Shown here piece by piece: positions 17,180 to 25,844 of a stretch of DNA of 64,000 bases. Positions within the stretch are counted from its first letter, which is position 1. Each line of letters begins with the position of its first letter. This DNA comes from Tessaracoccus lacteus (GTDB taxonomy: Bacteria; Actinomycetota; Actinomycetes; Propionibacteriales; Propionibacteriaceae): NCBI RefSeq assembly GCF_029917005.1, contig NZ_CP123967.1, positions 434,001 through 498,000 on the forward strand, read 5' to 3'. The position numbers and the translations under genes are program-made. Under the pieces are notes generated by a model that did no database searches, was not told the origin of the DNA, and saw only the letters and a list, made by a program, of their open reading frames with translations.

Positions 17180-17401
17180 ATGCCGGCCGACGACGACCAC
17201 AAGGTGGTATGTCACCTCGATCGGCTCCTGGATGAGCGCGGCATGACCCTGGCCGCGCTCGCGGAGACGATCGGCGTCACGCCCGTGAACCTGTCCGTCC
17301 TGAAGAACCAGCGTGCCAGGGCCGTGCGCTTCAGCACCCTGACAGCGCTGTGCGACACGCTGGGCTGCCAGCCCGGCGACCTGTTCACCGTCGCCCGCTG
17401 A
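17180..17401 (+). CDS. Small helix-turn-helix regulator (YozG/Cro-CI type)
   Basis: 73 residues and almost entirely one HTH domain. LDERGMTLAALAETIGVTPVNLSVLKNQRARAVRFSTLTALCDTLGCQPGDLF shows helix 2 (LAALAETIG), the recognition helix (VTPVNLSVLKN) and the CQPGDLF ending typical of the DUF2975-linked regulators. It probably binds DNA as a dimer and represses its own locus. The membrane partner that such regulators normally accompany is reduced to the remnant just upstream, one base away. Confidence 0.88.
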   Translation: MPADDDHKVVCHLDRLLDERGMTLAALAETIGVTPVNLSVLKNQRARAVRFSTLTALCDTLGCQPGDLFTVAR

Positions 17402-17438
17402 CCCGGCGCGTCGGGCGCGGCTGCCTAGAATCGCCCGC

Positions 17439-18599
17439 ATGACGACGCACGGCACCGTGGCACGGCTGAGGCCCTTCGGTGGCACGATCTTCGCCGAGAT
17501 GTCCGAACTCGCCGTCCGCCACGGCGCGGTCAACCTCGGCCAGGGGTTCCCCGACTGGGACGGGCCGCCGCGGATGCTGGAGGTCGCCCGCGGGCAGATC
17601 GCGGCCGGGAACAACCAGTACCCGCCAGGACGCGGCATGCCCGGCCTCCGCGCCGCCATCGCCGACGACCGGGCCGCGCGGTACGGCTCGGTCCTCGACC
17701 CTGCGACCGAGGTGCTCGTCACCGTCGGTGCCACTGAGGCGATCGCCGCCGCGGTCCTCGGCCTGGTCGAGCCCGGCCGCGAGGTCATCCTGATCGAGCC
17801 GTACTACGACTCCTACGCCGCCGCCGTCGCGTTGGCCGGCGCCCGCCGCGTCGCCGTGCCCCTCGTCCGCGACGGCCGGGGTTTCGCGCTCGACGTCGAC
17901 GCCCTGCGTGCCGCGGTCACGCGCGACACGGCGATGATCGTCGTCAACACGCCACACAACCCCACCGGGACCATGCTCACAGCCGACGAGTTGGGCGCCG
18001 TCGCGGAGATTGCATGCGAACACGACCTGATCGTCCTGTCCGACGAGGTCTACGAGCACCTCACCTTCGATGCCGGCCACGTCCCCGTCGCGTCCCTGCC
18101 CGGCATGCGAGAGCGGACCATCACGGTCTCGAGCGCCGCCAAGGCGTTCAATGTGACGGGGTGGAAGATCGGCTGGGCGCTGGCCCCCGCACCGCTGATC
18201 GACGGGGTGCTCGCCGCCAAACAGTTCCTCACCTTCGTCGGCGGCGCTCCCTTCCAGCCCGCCGTCGAACACGCCCTGCGCCACGAGCAGGCGTGGGTCG
18301 AGGGGCTACGACGCGACCTGCTCGGTAAGCGCGACCGGCTGTCGGCTGCGCTCCGGAACGCCGGATTCGACACCCTCACCAGTGCCGGCACCTACTACGT
18401 GTGCGTCGACCTCGGCGACGGCGTCGACGGCCTCGACTTCTGCCGACGGCTCCCGGCTGAGCGGGGTGTGGCCGGCGTGCCGGTCTCCGTGTTCACCGAC
18501 CACCCCGGACCATGGCGAGGCATCGTGCGCTTCGCCTTCTGCAAGCGGGACGAGGTGCTCGACGAAGGCGTTCGGCGGCTCCTGGCTGCGAACAGCTGA
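17439..18599 (+). CDS. Class I/II pyridoxal-phosphate aminotransferase (methionine/kynurenine or DapC-like)
   Basis: 386 residues, fold type I. GQGFPDWDGPP is the substrate-loop signature of the YbdL/kynurenine aminotransferase group. NTPHNPTGTM binds PLP (Asn), DEVYEHLTF supplies the Asp and Tyr contacts, and SSAAKAFNVTGWKIGW holds the Schiff-base Lys. The terminal VRFAFCKRDEVL carries the carboxylate-binding Arg. Actinobacterial members include N-succinyldiaminopimelate aminotransferase (DapC) as well as methionine aminotransferase, so the substrate is open. It is a single gene, convergent with the symporter. Confidence 0.88.
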   Translation: MTTHGTVARLRPFGGTIFAEMSELAVRHGAVNLGQGFPDWDGPPRMLEVARGQIAAGNNQYPPGRGMPGLRAAIADDRAARYGSVLDPATEVLVTVGATEAIAAAVLGLVEPGREVILIEPYYDSYAAAVALAGARRVAVPLVRDGRGFALDVDALRAAVTRDTAMIVVNTPHNPTGTMLTADELGAVAEIACEHDLIVLSDEVYEHLTFDAGHVPVASLPGMRERTITVSSAAKAFNVTGWKIGWALAPAPLIDGVLAAKQFLTFVGGAPFQPAVEHALRHEQAWVEGLRRDLLGKRDRLSAALRNAGFDTLTSAGTYYVCVDLGDGVDGLDFCRRLPAERGVAGVPVSVFTDHPGPWRGIVRFAFCKRDEVLDEGVRRLLAANS

Positions 18600-18615
18600 C
18601 GTCGGTCCCGGGCCC

Positions 18616-20079
18616 TCAGGCGGTTGTCTCGGCCTCGCTGGCCCGCCACTCGTCCCAGCCCGGCTCACCCTCCATGAACGCCTCGACCTCGGCCTGGCTC
18701 GCCGTGAGCTGGGGGTCGTGCTTGAGGTAGGCCCGGGTCTCGCGTGCGACCAGCCCGGACAGGATGAGCAGGCCGATCAGGTTCGGCAGGGCCATGAGGC
18801 CGTTGGCGATGTCAGAGAAGGCCCACACGGCGTCCAACGCGGTGGTGCAGCCGAAGTAGGTGATGATCGAGAACACCACCCGGAAGGGGAGCACCGCGCG
18901 GTGGCCGAGCAGCCGCTCGACGTTGCGTTCGCCGTAGTAGGCCCAGCCCAGGATGGTTGAGAAGGCGAACATCACCAGGGCGATCGTCACGACGATGTGC
19001 CCCCACTGCCCCGGCAGACCGTGTGAGAAGGCTTCACCCGTCATCACGGACGCCGAGATCTGGGCGCCGGACTCGTCCACGGCGGACCAGGCGCCGGTCG
19101 TCACGATCACGAGGCCGGTCATCGTGACCACGATGATGGTGTCGATGAAGGTCTGGGTCATGGACACCAGACCCTGCCGGACCGGGTGGCTCGTCCGTGC
19201 CGCCGCCGCCGCGATGGCCGCCGAGCCCATGCCGGACTCGTTGGAGAAGATGCCGCGTGCCACGCCGAACTGCACGGCGATGATCAGCACGGAGCCGACG
19301 AAGCCGCCGGTGGCCGCCGAACCGGTGAAGGCGTCGTGGAAGATCTGGGCGAGGGCGGCGGGCACCGACCCGATGTTGGCGATCAGGATCACGATCGCCC
19401 CGACGACGTAGAAGACGATCATGATCGGCACGAAGCCCGCCGTGACCTTGCCGATGGACTTGATGCCGCCCACGAGGACCAACAGAGTGACGGCGGCGAT
19501 CACGAGCCCGGTTGCCCAGGTGGGGATGGCGAAGCTGTGGCTCAGGTTCGCCGCGACCGAGTTGGCCTGGGTCAGGTTGCCGATGCCGAAGCAGGCGACG
19601 ATCGTGAAGATGGTGAACGACCAGGCGAGCACCTTGCCCAGCGGGCCGCGGATCCCGCGCTCCAGGTAGTACTGGGGCCCGCCGTTGCGCTCGCCCACCT
19701 CGTCGGTGGTGCGGTACCGCACGGCCAGGAATGCCTCGGTGTACTTCGACGCCATGCCGAGCAGGCCGGTCACCCACATCCAGAACAGGGCGCCGGGACC
19801 ACCGATGCCGATGGCCGTGGCGACGCCGACAATGTTGCCGGTGCCGACGGTCGCGGCCAGTGCGGTGGTCAGCGCCTGGAACTGCGAGATGTCACCCTCG
19901 GAGCCGTCGTCGCTGCGCTTCCACAGCCCCAGACGCAGCGCGGCGCCGAGGCGTCGGAACTGGATGCCGCCCAGGCGGACGGTCAGGTAGAGCCCCGTGC
20001 CGAGCAGCAGGGGAATCAGGAGAAACGGTCCCCACACGATGCCGCTCAGGGCATTGAGAAAGTCGGTCAGCTGGTCCAT
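18616..20079 (-). CDS. Alanine/glycine:cation symporter (AGCS family)
   Basis: 487-residue membrane transporter that takes up alanine or glycine with sodium. LGTGLYLTVRLGGIQFRRL is the N-terminal AGCS signature, and FQALTTALAATVGTGNIVGVATAI is the conserved substrate and Na+ region. GPGALFWMWVTGLLGMASKYTEAFLAVRYR is also strongly conserved, followed by ten or eleven hydrophobic helices. The soluble tail (~40 residues) is acidic. It is monocistronic. A possible substrate link with the neighbouring aminotransferase is only positional. Confidence 0.94.
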   Translation of the reverse strand: MDQLTDFLNALSGIVWGPFLLIPLLLGTGLYLTVRLGGIQFRRLGAALRLGLWKRSDDGSEGDISQFQALTTALAATVGTGNIVGVATAIGIGGPGALFWMWVTGLLGMASKYTEAFLAVRYRTTDEVGERNGGPQYYLERGIRGPLGKVLAWSFTIFTIVACFGIGNLTQANSVAANLSHSFAIPTWATGLVIAAVTLLVLVGGIKSIGKVTAGFVPIMIVFYVVGAIVILIANIGSVPAALAQIFHDAFTGSAATGGFVGSVLIIAVQFGVARGIFSNESGMGSAAIAAAAARTSHPVRQGLVSMTQTFIDTIIVVTMTGLVIVTTGAWSAVDESGAQISASVMTGEAFSHGLPGQWGHIVVTIALVMFAFSTILGWAYYGERNVERLLGHRAVLPFRVVFSIITYFGCTTALDAVWAFSDIANGLMALPNLIGLLILSGLVARETRAYLKHDPQLTASQAEVEAFMEGEPGWDEWRASEAETTA

Positions 20080-20172
20080 CGCGGGGGTCCTTGCGGGTGT
20101 TGGGAGCGGGGGAACCCGTCGAGCCTAGTGGCAGGGCAGCGCCGTCGCGGATGGATCCACCAGACGGTCCGA

Positions 20173-20391
20173 TCACCAGAGCTGGTGCGTCTCCTCCGCG
20201 AAACCCACAAGGGCGTCGAAGGCGACGACCACGCTGCCGTGCGTCCAGGTGCCGGACCACGTCCCGAACACCTGGGTCGTGCTCGAGGCGAGGATGCCGA
20301 CGTTGGCGCGCGCCCAGCCGTGCGCCTCCCGGTTGAACCGCCCGTGGGCGTCGGTCAGCGACACGGGATACGTGAGTTCGCGCTCGCGCAT
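20173..20391 (-). CDS. 72-residue DUF2804-like miniprotein (internal deletion remnant)
   Basis: The ATG at 20391 overlaps the CorA stop codon (ATGA). The start MRERELTYPVSLTDAHGRFNREAHGWARA resembles the opening of DUF2804 proteins, and the end QVFGTWSGTWTHG...ALVGFAEETHQLW resembles their C-terminus. The family normally has more than 300 residues, so about 260 central residues seem to be missing without loss of frame. No frameshift or stop is present. Translational coupling to CorA means it may still be made. The family assignment rests on remembered motifs. Confidence 0.6.
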   Translation of the reverse strand: MRERELTYPVSLTDAHGRFNREAHGWARANVGILASSTTQVFGTWSGTWTHGSVVVAFDALVGFAEETHQLW

Positions 20392-21401
20392 CAGAGCCAA
20401 CCGCGCTTCTTGAACGACCAGTAGAGCACCACGCTCACCAGACCGATCGAGATCACCGACGCCCACACGCCCCAGTCCTGGCCGAAGCCGAGGTAGGGGA
20501 GGTTCTGCCCGAACCATCCGGTGATGGCCGTCGGGACGGCGATGATGGCGGCCCACGCGGCGAGCTGGCGCATCACGATGTTCAGCCGGGTGTCCTGCAG
20601 GGACATGTTGGTCTCGAAGATCGTCGTGACGAGGTCGCGGAGCGAGTCGGCCCATTCCGCCGCGCGCAGGGAGTGGTCGTAGAGGTCATCGAACCAGGGA
20701 TCGAGTGACGGGTCCCCGTCGGTCTCGCGGCGGTGCCGCATGATCGAGGCGACCACCTCGCGCATCGGGACCACGGCTCGGCGCAGCCTGACGAGCGACT
20801 TCCGGAGGCGGTAGATGCGTCGCTGCAGGCCGCGCGTCGTGCCGGCGTGCTGTTCGAGGACCTCGTCCTCCAGCTCCTCGATCTCGTCGTCGAGGCTCTG
20901 GGTGCGGTGGAAGTAGCCGTCGACGATGTAGTCGAGCATGCCGTGGACCAGCATTTGGGAGCCGTGCCGGCCCAGGTTGCCCGTTTCGTTCCAGCGGTCG
21001 ATGATCTCGTCGAATCCGAAGCGGTCGTCGTACCAGACCGAGACCATCCCCCTCGGGAACACGAACGACGAGACCTTCGCCAGCGCGAGCTCCTCGTCCT
21101 GCTCCACGTTGTCGGCGACGGGCGGCTGCTCCACCGCCGCGTACACGGTCACGAAGGAGTAGGTGCCGTAGCGCACGGCCTTGGGGCGCTCTACGTGGTT
21201 GAGCGCGTCCTCGATGGCGGCGGGTTCGAGCCCGAGTTCACCGCCGAGCTGCTCGAAGATCTGGGCGTTCGGGTTGCGGATGCCCACCCAGATCAGCGAC
21301 GACTCGTCGGCGAGGTGGTCGGAGATCGTGGCGAAGGGCACGTCGCGCGCGGCCACGGCGTCGCCCTTCCAGACGACAGAGTGGATCTCGCTGTTCTTCA
21401 C
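20391..21401 (-). CDS. CorA-family divalent-cation channel with GQN variant motif
   Basis: 336 residues from the GTG at 21401 (VKNSEIHSVVW). The long cytosolic funnel contains the MQ-rich helices (DEIEELEDEVLEQ...RLRKSLVRLRRAVVPMREV), then NMSLQDTRLNIVMRQLAAWAAI and two C-terminal membrane helices. The selectivity-loop signature, GMN in classical CorA, reads GQN here (TGWFGQNLPYLGFGQDWG), so Mg2+ transport is less certain than in canonical members. Related actinobacterial proteins share such changes. It is followed immediately by the DUF2804-like miniprotein. Confidence 0.87.
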   Translation of the reverse strand: MKNSEIHSVVWKGDAVAARDVPFATISDHLADESSLIWVGIRNPNAQIFEQLGGELGLEPAAIEDALNHVERPKAVRYGTYSFVTVYAAVEQPPVADNVEQDEELALAKVSSFVFPRGMVSVWYDDRFGFDEIIDRWNETGNLGRHGSQMLVHGMLDYIVDGYFHRTQSLDDEIEELEDEVLEQHAGTTRGLQRRIYRLRKSLVRLRRAVVPMREVVASIMRHRRETDGDPSLDPWFDDLYDHSLRAAEWADSLRDLVTTIFETNMSLQDTRLNIVMRQLAAWAAIIAVPTAITGWFGQNLPYLGFGQDWGVWASVISIGLVSVVLYWSFKKRGWL

Positions 21402-21450
21402 GGGCCCATTCTTGTCCCGTAGGTGCGCAGGCGGCCACGCGCCTGCTAAA

Positions 21451-21467
21451 GTGATATCACATTGATA
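21451..21467 (+). promoter_or_regulatory. Palindrome and direct repeat upstream of the SPFH gene (candidate operator)
   Basis: GTGATATCAC (21451-21460) is a perfect 10-bp palindrome, and TGATA recurs at 21452 and 21463, exactly one helical turn apart. It lies 38 bases before the SPFH start. Ribbon-helix-helix dimers often bind such TGATA-like repeats, and the second gene of this operon encodes one, so autoregulation is plausible. Confidence 0.45.
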
Positions 21468-21488
21468 GCTGTTTTCAGGAGGATGATC

Positions 21489-22460
21489 ATGGAAGACATC
21501 ACCACACTCGACGAGGCCTCGGTCGGCGGCGTGGCCGCCGGCCGCCCCGTCGGACACGACGGCACCCGCGTCGTGATCGACGAGCGCACGGCGTGGACCA
21601 TGAACGGCGGGCTCGCGTTGCTGCTGGGCGTCGCCATCTTCGGCCTCAGCGTCTGGGGGACCATCGTGGCGGTCGTCGCGGCGGAGGCCGGCGACGAGAT
21701 CAGCGCCATCCTGGGCCTCGGGATCGTGGTCGGTTGGCTGGTCGCGATCGTCATCTTCTCCTCGCTCACGATCGTGTCGCCCGGCGACACCAAGGTCCTG
21801 CAGTTCTTCGGTCGCTATGTCGGCACCATCCGGAAGCAGGGCCTCCTGCTGACGGTGCCGCTGACGACGAAGAAGAAGGTCTCGGTCAAGGTCCGCAACT
21901 TCGAGACCAACGAGCTCAAGGTCAACGACGCCGACGGCAATCCCATCAACATCGCAGCGATCGTCGTGTGGCAGGTCGCCGACACGGCCAAGTCCGTCTT
22001 CGCCGTCGAGGCGTACGAGGACTTCGTGCAGGTCCAGTCGGAGGCGGGGCTGCGCCACGTCGCCACGTCGCACCCGTACGACTTCGCCGACGAGGGGGAG
22101 GAGTCCCTGCGCGGCTCGACCGACCTCGTTTCCGGAGAGCTGGCGCGCGAGGTCGCCGCACGCATCGCGATCGCAGGCCTGGAGGTCGTCGAGACGCGCA
22201 TCTCGTCGCTGGCCTACGCCCCCGAGATCGCCCAGGCGATGCTTCAGCGGCAGCAGGCCTCCGCGGTCCTGTCGGCTCGTTCGAAGATCGTCGAAGGAGC
22301 CGTCGGTATGGTCGAGTCGGCGCTCGAGCGCCTCGAGGCCGACCAGATCGTCGAACTCGACGACGAACGGAAGGCCGCCATGGTGTCCAACCTGCTCGTG
22401 GTGCTGTGCTCCGACTCGCGCTCGACGCCGGTCATCAACACGGGCACGCTCTACGGCTGA
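21489..22460 (+). CDS. SPFH/Band 7 domain membrane protein (stomatin/flotillin-like)
   Basis: 323 residues. AGGAGG (21477-21482) is six bases before the ATG at 21489, which is preferred over the ATG at 21483. Two hydrophobic stretches (GGLALLLGVAIFGLSVWGTIVAV and LGLGIVVGWLVAIVIFSSLTIV, ~residues 35-95) anchor the protein. The SPFH core follows from VSPGDTKVLQFFGRYVGTIRKQGLLLTVPLTTKKK to ETRISSLAYAPEIAQAMLQRQQA, with coiled-coil-prone sequence after it. It likely scaffolds membrane microdomains. It overlaps the RHH gene by one base (TGATG). Confidence 0.9.
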   Translation: MEDITTLDEASVGGVAAGRPVGHDGTRVVIDERTAWTMNGGLALLLGVAIFGLSVWGTIVAVVAAEAGDEISAILGLGIVVGWLVAIVIFSSLTIVSPGDTKVLQFFGRYVGTIRKQGLLLTVPLTTKKKVSVKVRNFETNELKVNDADGNPINIAAIVVWQVADTAKSVFAVEAYEDFVQVQSEAGLRHVATSHPYDFADEGEESLRGSTDLVSGELAREVAARIAIAGLEVVETRISSLAYAPEIAQAMLQRQQASAVLSARSKIVEGAVGMVESALERLEADQIVELDDERKAAMVSNLLVVLCSDSRSTPVINTGTLYG

Positions 22461-22696
22461 TGAGCGACGAGCAGCCCGGCGCCGACTCCGCGAAGCCTGC
22501 GAAGGCGTCGCGGAAGTCGGTGCTGCTCCGGCTCGACCCCGGGGTGCACGAGGCGCTGGCGCAGTGGGCGGCCGACGACCTGCGCAGCCTCAACGCGCAC
22601 ATCGAGATGCTGCTGCGTGACGCCCTGCGACGGTCGGGTCGCGAGGTGAAGGCCAGGCCCATCCGTCGTCCCGGTCGCCCCCCGAAGGAGGGCTGA
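22460..22696 (+). CDS. Ribbon-helix-helix (Arc-like) DNA-binding protein
   Basis: 78 residues. SRKSVLLRLDPGVHEALAQWAADDLRSLNAHIEMLLRDALRRSGR is an Arc/MetJ-type ribbon-helix-helix unit: the strand KSVLLRLD, helix A VHEALAQWAADD and helix B LNAHIEMLLRDALR. Basic arms with RPIRRPGRPPK at the C-terminus resemble an AT-hook. The start overlaps the SPFH stop (TGATG), so both are made together. It probably controls its own operon through the GTGATATCAC site. It is not obviously an antitoxin, since the SPFH partner is no toxin. Confidence 0.85.
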   Translation: MSDEQPGADSAKPAKASRKSVLLRLDPGVHEALAQWAADDLRSLNAHIEMLLRDALRRSGREVKARPIRRPGRPPKEG

Positions 22697-22698
22697 GC

Positions 22699-22721
22699 GC
22701 CCGGGCCCCGCTGGCCCGGGC
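22699..22721 (+). terminator. Terminator of the SPFH-RHH operon
   Basis: GCCCGGGCC (22699-22707) and GGCCCGGGC (22713-22721) form a perfect 9-bp stem with a 5-nt loop, 3 bases after the stop codon. Confidence 0.75.
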
Positions 22722-22759
22722 ATCGGGTCCATTCGCTTTCCCTTGGACCGCGCACAAGA

Positions 22760-22813
22760 ATGCCCCAGAGCGGGAGGCATGCCCGTATGGGACCGCCCCC
22801 GGCTCTGGGGCAT
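22760..22813 (-). terminator. Terminator of the lactate dehydrogenase gene
   Basis: ATGCCCCAGAGC (22760-22771) pairs with GCTCTGGGGCAT (22802-22813), with further pairing outside the stem. On the minus strand it follows the oxidoreductase stop by ~20 bases and leads into TTCTTGTG. Confidence 0.7.
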
Positions 22814-22835
22814 CTTTGTGCGGTGAAGGATCCGA

Positions 22836-25670
22836 TCAGGCCTTGGCGAGGCGGGCAGCCAGTTCCTCCAGCACGTGCACGTACGTCTTGCCGACGGCGC
22901 GCGTCATGCCGATCTCGCAGGTGCGGTTGAGCGACAGGTACAGGTCGGCGTTCGCCTCGCGGGCGTTGCGGGCCTCGTCCTGCGTCGAAGTGGCGGTCAG
23001 CTCCTCGTGCAGCATGCCGCGGTCGCCGGCGAAGGCGCAGCAGCGCCAGCCCTGCGGCACGATGACCTCGTCGGCGACGAGGCCGGCCAGGAACAGCAGG
23101 TTGTCGTTGACGCCCATCAGCGTGGAGGAGCACGTCGGGTGTACGACGGCCGTGCCGGCCTTCGCGACGACGGGCAGCTTCGGCGCGACCTTCTCCGCGA
23201 CCCACTGGACGGCGTCGTAGACGTGCACGGTGGTCACGCCGCGATTCTTCAGCGCGACCTCCATGCCCTCGGAGCAGGAGACGTTGTCGCTGACGAGGGG
23301 GAGGCGGCCGTTGTCCGTGGCGGCCACGACCCAGTCGACCAGCTTCTGGCTCATGGTGTCGTAGCCCTTGGCCAGCCCCTTCGACTTCCACGGCGTGCCG
23401 CAGCACAGCTCCTTGACGCCGTCGGGAGTGCTGAGCGTCAGTCCGGCGTGGGCGGCCAGCTGGCGCACCGCCCCCGCGACGCCGGTGCCGCAGCCGTGCT
23501 GCGAGCCGAACATCGAGCCGACACAGGCGGGCAGGAAGATCGCGTCCGGGTTCGCCTTGGGCTCGGGCTTCCGGATCGGGCCGCCGCCGGGCATCTCCTT
23601 GGTCAGCAGCGGCACGACGTCGGTGCCCGCGACGGCGCGCGCCGTGTGCAGCACGCCACGCACCAGCGGGGTGGGGACCTTCTCGACGACGCTCATGCCG
23701 ATCGATGCGGTGCGCAGCACGACACCCCAGTGTTCGGCCGCGACGTTCCAGCCGGCGTCGAGGGCGGGCTTCTGACGTTCCTTGCGCAGAGTGCGGATCA
23801 GGTCGCCGGTGTTGATGCCGACCGGGCAGGCCGTCGAACACATGCCGTCGACCGCGCACGTCTGCACGACGTCGTAGGTCTCCTGCTTGAACAGGGCCTC
23901 AGCGAGCTCGGTGTTGCCCTCGGCCTCGGCCGCCTCGATGGCGCGCTGGATCACGATGCGCTGGCGCGGAGTCGTCGTCAGATGCTGGCTGGGGCACACG
24001 GGCTCGCAGTACCCGCACTCGACGCAGTTGTCGATCACCTCGCGGACCTCGCCGGTGGGCTTGATGTCCTTGAGGTGGAGCTTCGGGTCATCGGTCAGGA
24101 CTGCGCCGGGGTTGAGGATGCGCTTCGGGTCGCAGGCGTTCTTGACGTCCCACATCGCCTGGTACAGGTCATCGCCGTACTGGCGCTGCACGAAGGGAGC
24201 CATGATGCGGCCGGTGCCGTGCTCGGCCTTCAGCGTGCCCTGCGCGTCGAGCACGAGCGAGACCATATCCTCGGTGAACGCGTCGTAGCGGGTGAGTGAC
24301 TCTGGTCCGGCGAAGTCCTCGGTGACCAGGAAGTGGATGTTGCCGTCCTTGGCGTGGCCGAAGATCACCGCGTCGTGGTAGTCGTGCTTCGTGAACAGCG
24401 TCTGCAGCTCGTTGCAGATGCCGCCCAGCGTCTCCATCGGGACCGCGATGTCCTCGAGCAGCGCCGCGGTGCCCTTGGGGCGGTTCTTCGCGACCTTCGT
24501 GTAGAGGCCCTTGCGCATCAGCCACATCTGGCCGCGGCGCTTGTTGTCCTCTGTCAGCTCGGGGGCCGACGCGAGGCCGCCCAGGTCGGCGAACGTCTTC
24601 ATGCCCGTGGAGGCGCGCTCGGCGATGCCGTCGGCGTCGTCGGCCTGGTACTCGACAAGCAGCGAGGCGTGCTGCTCGGGCGCGAAACCCTGCGGGAGCA
24701 CGTCCTTCGCGTCGTCGCCCATGGCGCGGATCGCGGCGGCATCGATCAGCTCGACGACGTCGGCGCCGGAGTAGACCAGCGCCGGGAGGGCGGTCGTCGC
24801 AGCGTCGAGGGAGTCGAACAGCAGCAGGCCGGTGGTGGTGCGGGCGGGCACCTTGACCGTGTTGAACACCGCCTCGGCGACGAAGCCGAGCGTGCCCTCC
24901 GAGCCGATCATCAGGTGCTCGAGGATCTTGACGGGGGAGGTGTGGTCGATGAACGAGTTGATGCCGTAGCCCATCGTGTTCTTGATGGCGTAGCGGCGCT
25001 CGATGTCGGAGCGGAAGGCGTCGCCGCTCAGCTGGTCGCGCAGGCGCACCAGCACGTCGACCAGGGCCGGCTCGGCGCGGCGGAGCCGCTCGTCGGCGTC
25101 CGGTGCGCCGGTGTCGATCACGGTGCCGGAGGCCAGCACGATCGTCATCGACTCGATGGTCTGGTAGGCGTTCTTGACCGTGCCGCAGGTCATGCCGGAG
25201 GAGTTGTTGGCGATCATGCCGCCGACGGTGCAGGCGATCTCCGAGGCGGGGTCGGGGCCGAGCTTTGTCTTGTACGAGGCGAGCGCGCCGTTGACGGCGC
25301 GGATGGTCGCGCCCGGCTGCACGCGCACCTTAGCGCCGTTCTCGAGCACCTCGATGTCGCGGAAGTGGCGCCGCACGTCGACGGTCAGCCCCTCTGACAG
25401 CGCCTGGCCGGACAGGGACGTGCCGCCGGAGCGCAGGGTCAGGGGCCAGCCGAGCTGGTTCGAGATCGACATCGCGACGGCGACGTCCTGAGCGTGGCGG
25501 GCGCGCATGATGGCGTCGGGCGTGCGGAGGTAGTGCGACGCGTCGACCGCGAGTGCGACGCGGTCGAGTTCACGGGTGCTGACGGCGTCGTTGCCGAGTG
25601 CGGCGCGAAGCGCGCCGATAGCGGCCTGATTGCCCGGCGTGAGGACCGCGCGGGACGTTGTCACGGACAT
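22836..25670 (-). CDS. Fused FAD-binding and 4Fe-4S oxidoreductase (D-lactate dehydrogenase type)
   Basis: 944 residues from the ATG at 25670. The N-terminal half is a GlcD-like flavoprotein: the FAD loop is RSGGTSLSGQALSEG and VQPGATIRAVNGAL, with CTVGGMIANNSSGMTCG before the FAD-oxidase C-terminal domain. From ~530, ECGYCEPVCPSQ and CAVDGMCSTACPVGINTG hold two 4Fe-4S clusters. Two CCG-like domains then carry CVGSMFG, CCGTPW, CSEGM, CCAFAGDRG. It oxidises D-lactate (or a similar 2-hydroxyacid) and feeds the respiratory chain, which fits lactate use by propionic-acid bacteria. Fused forms are common in actinobacteria. Confidence 0.92.
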   Translation of the reverse strand: MSVTTSRAVLTPGNQAAIGALRAALGNDAVSTRELDRVALAVDASHYLRTPDAIMRARHAQDVAVAMSISNQLGWPLTLRSGGTSLSGQALSEGLTVDVRRHFRDIEVLENGAKVRVQPGATIRAVNGALASYKTKLGPDPASEIACTVGGMIANNSSGMTCGTVKNAYQTIESMTIVLASGTVIDTGAPDADERLRRAEPALVDVLVRLRDQLSGDAFRSDIERRYAIKNTMGYGINSFIDHTSPVKILEHLMIGSEGTLGFVAEAVFNTVKVPARTTTGLLLFDSLDAATTALPALVYSGADVVELIDAAAIRAMGDDAKDVLPQGFAPEQHASLLVEYQADDADGIAERASTGMKTFADLGGLASAPELTEDNKRRGQMWLMRKGLYTKVAKNRPKGTAALLEDIAVPMETLGGICNELQTLFTKHDYHDAVIFGHAKDGNIHFLVTEDFAGPESLTRYDAFTEDMVSLVLDAQGTLKAEHGTGRIMAPFVQRQYGDDLYQAMWDVKNACDPKRILNPGAVLTDDPKLHLKDIKPTGEVREVIDNCVECGYCEPVCPSQHLTTTPRQRIVIQRAIEAAEAEGNTELAEALFKQETYDVVQTCAVDGMCSTACPVGINTGDLIRTLRKERQKPALDAGWNVAAEHWGVVLRTASIGMSVVEKVPTPLVRGVLHTARAVAGTDVVPLLTKEMPGGGPIRKPEPKANPDAIFLPACVGSMFGSQHGCGTGVAGAVRQLAAHAGLTLSTPDGVKELCCGTPWKSKGLAKGYDTMSQKLVDWVVAATDNGRLPLVSDNVSCSEGMEVALKNRGVTTVHVYDAVQWVAEKVAPKLPVVAKAGTAVVHPTCSSTLMGVNDNLLFLAGLVADEVIVPQGWRCCAFAGDRGMLHEELTATSTQDEARNAREANADLYLSLNRTCEIGMTRAVGKTYVHVLEELAARLAKA

Positions 25671-25844
25671 ATGACCGGCTCCATTCTTCATTGGGGAGTG
25701 CTGGTCTGACCAAGTCACGATAACAACACCACGTCTCTCGTCTCAGGGGTGGGGTCGATGTCCTGCAACAGGCGTGCCACAAGGGCATTTCCGCAACGAG
25801 AAAGGGTTGAAAACAGATTGTGGATGTGTTGTCGAAATGGCTTG

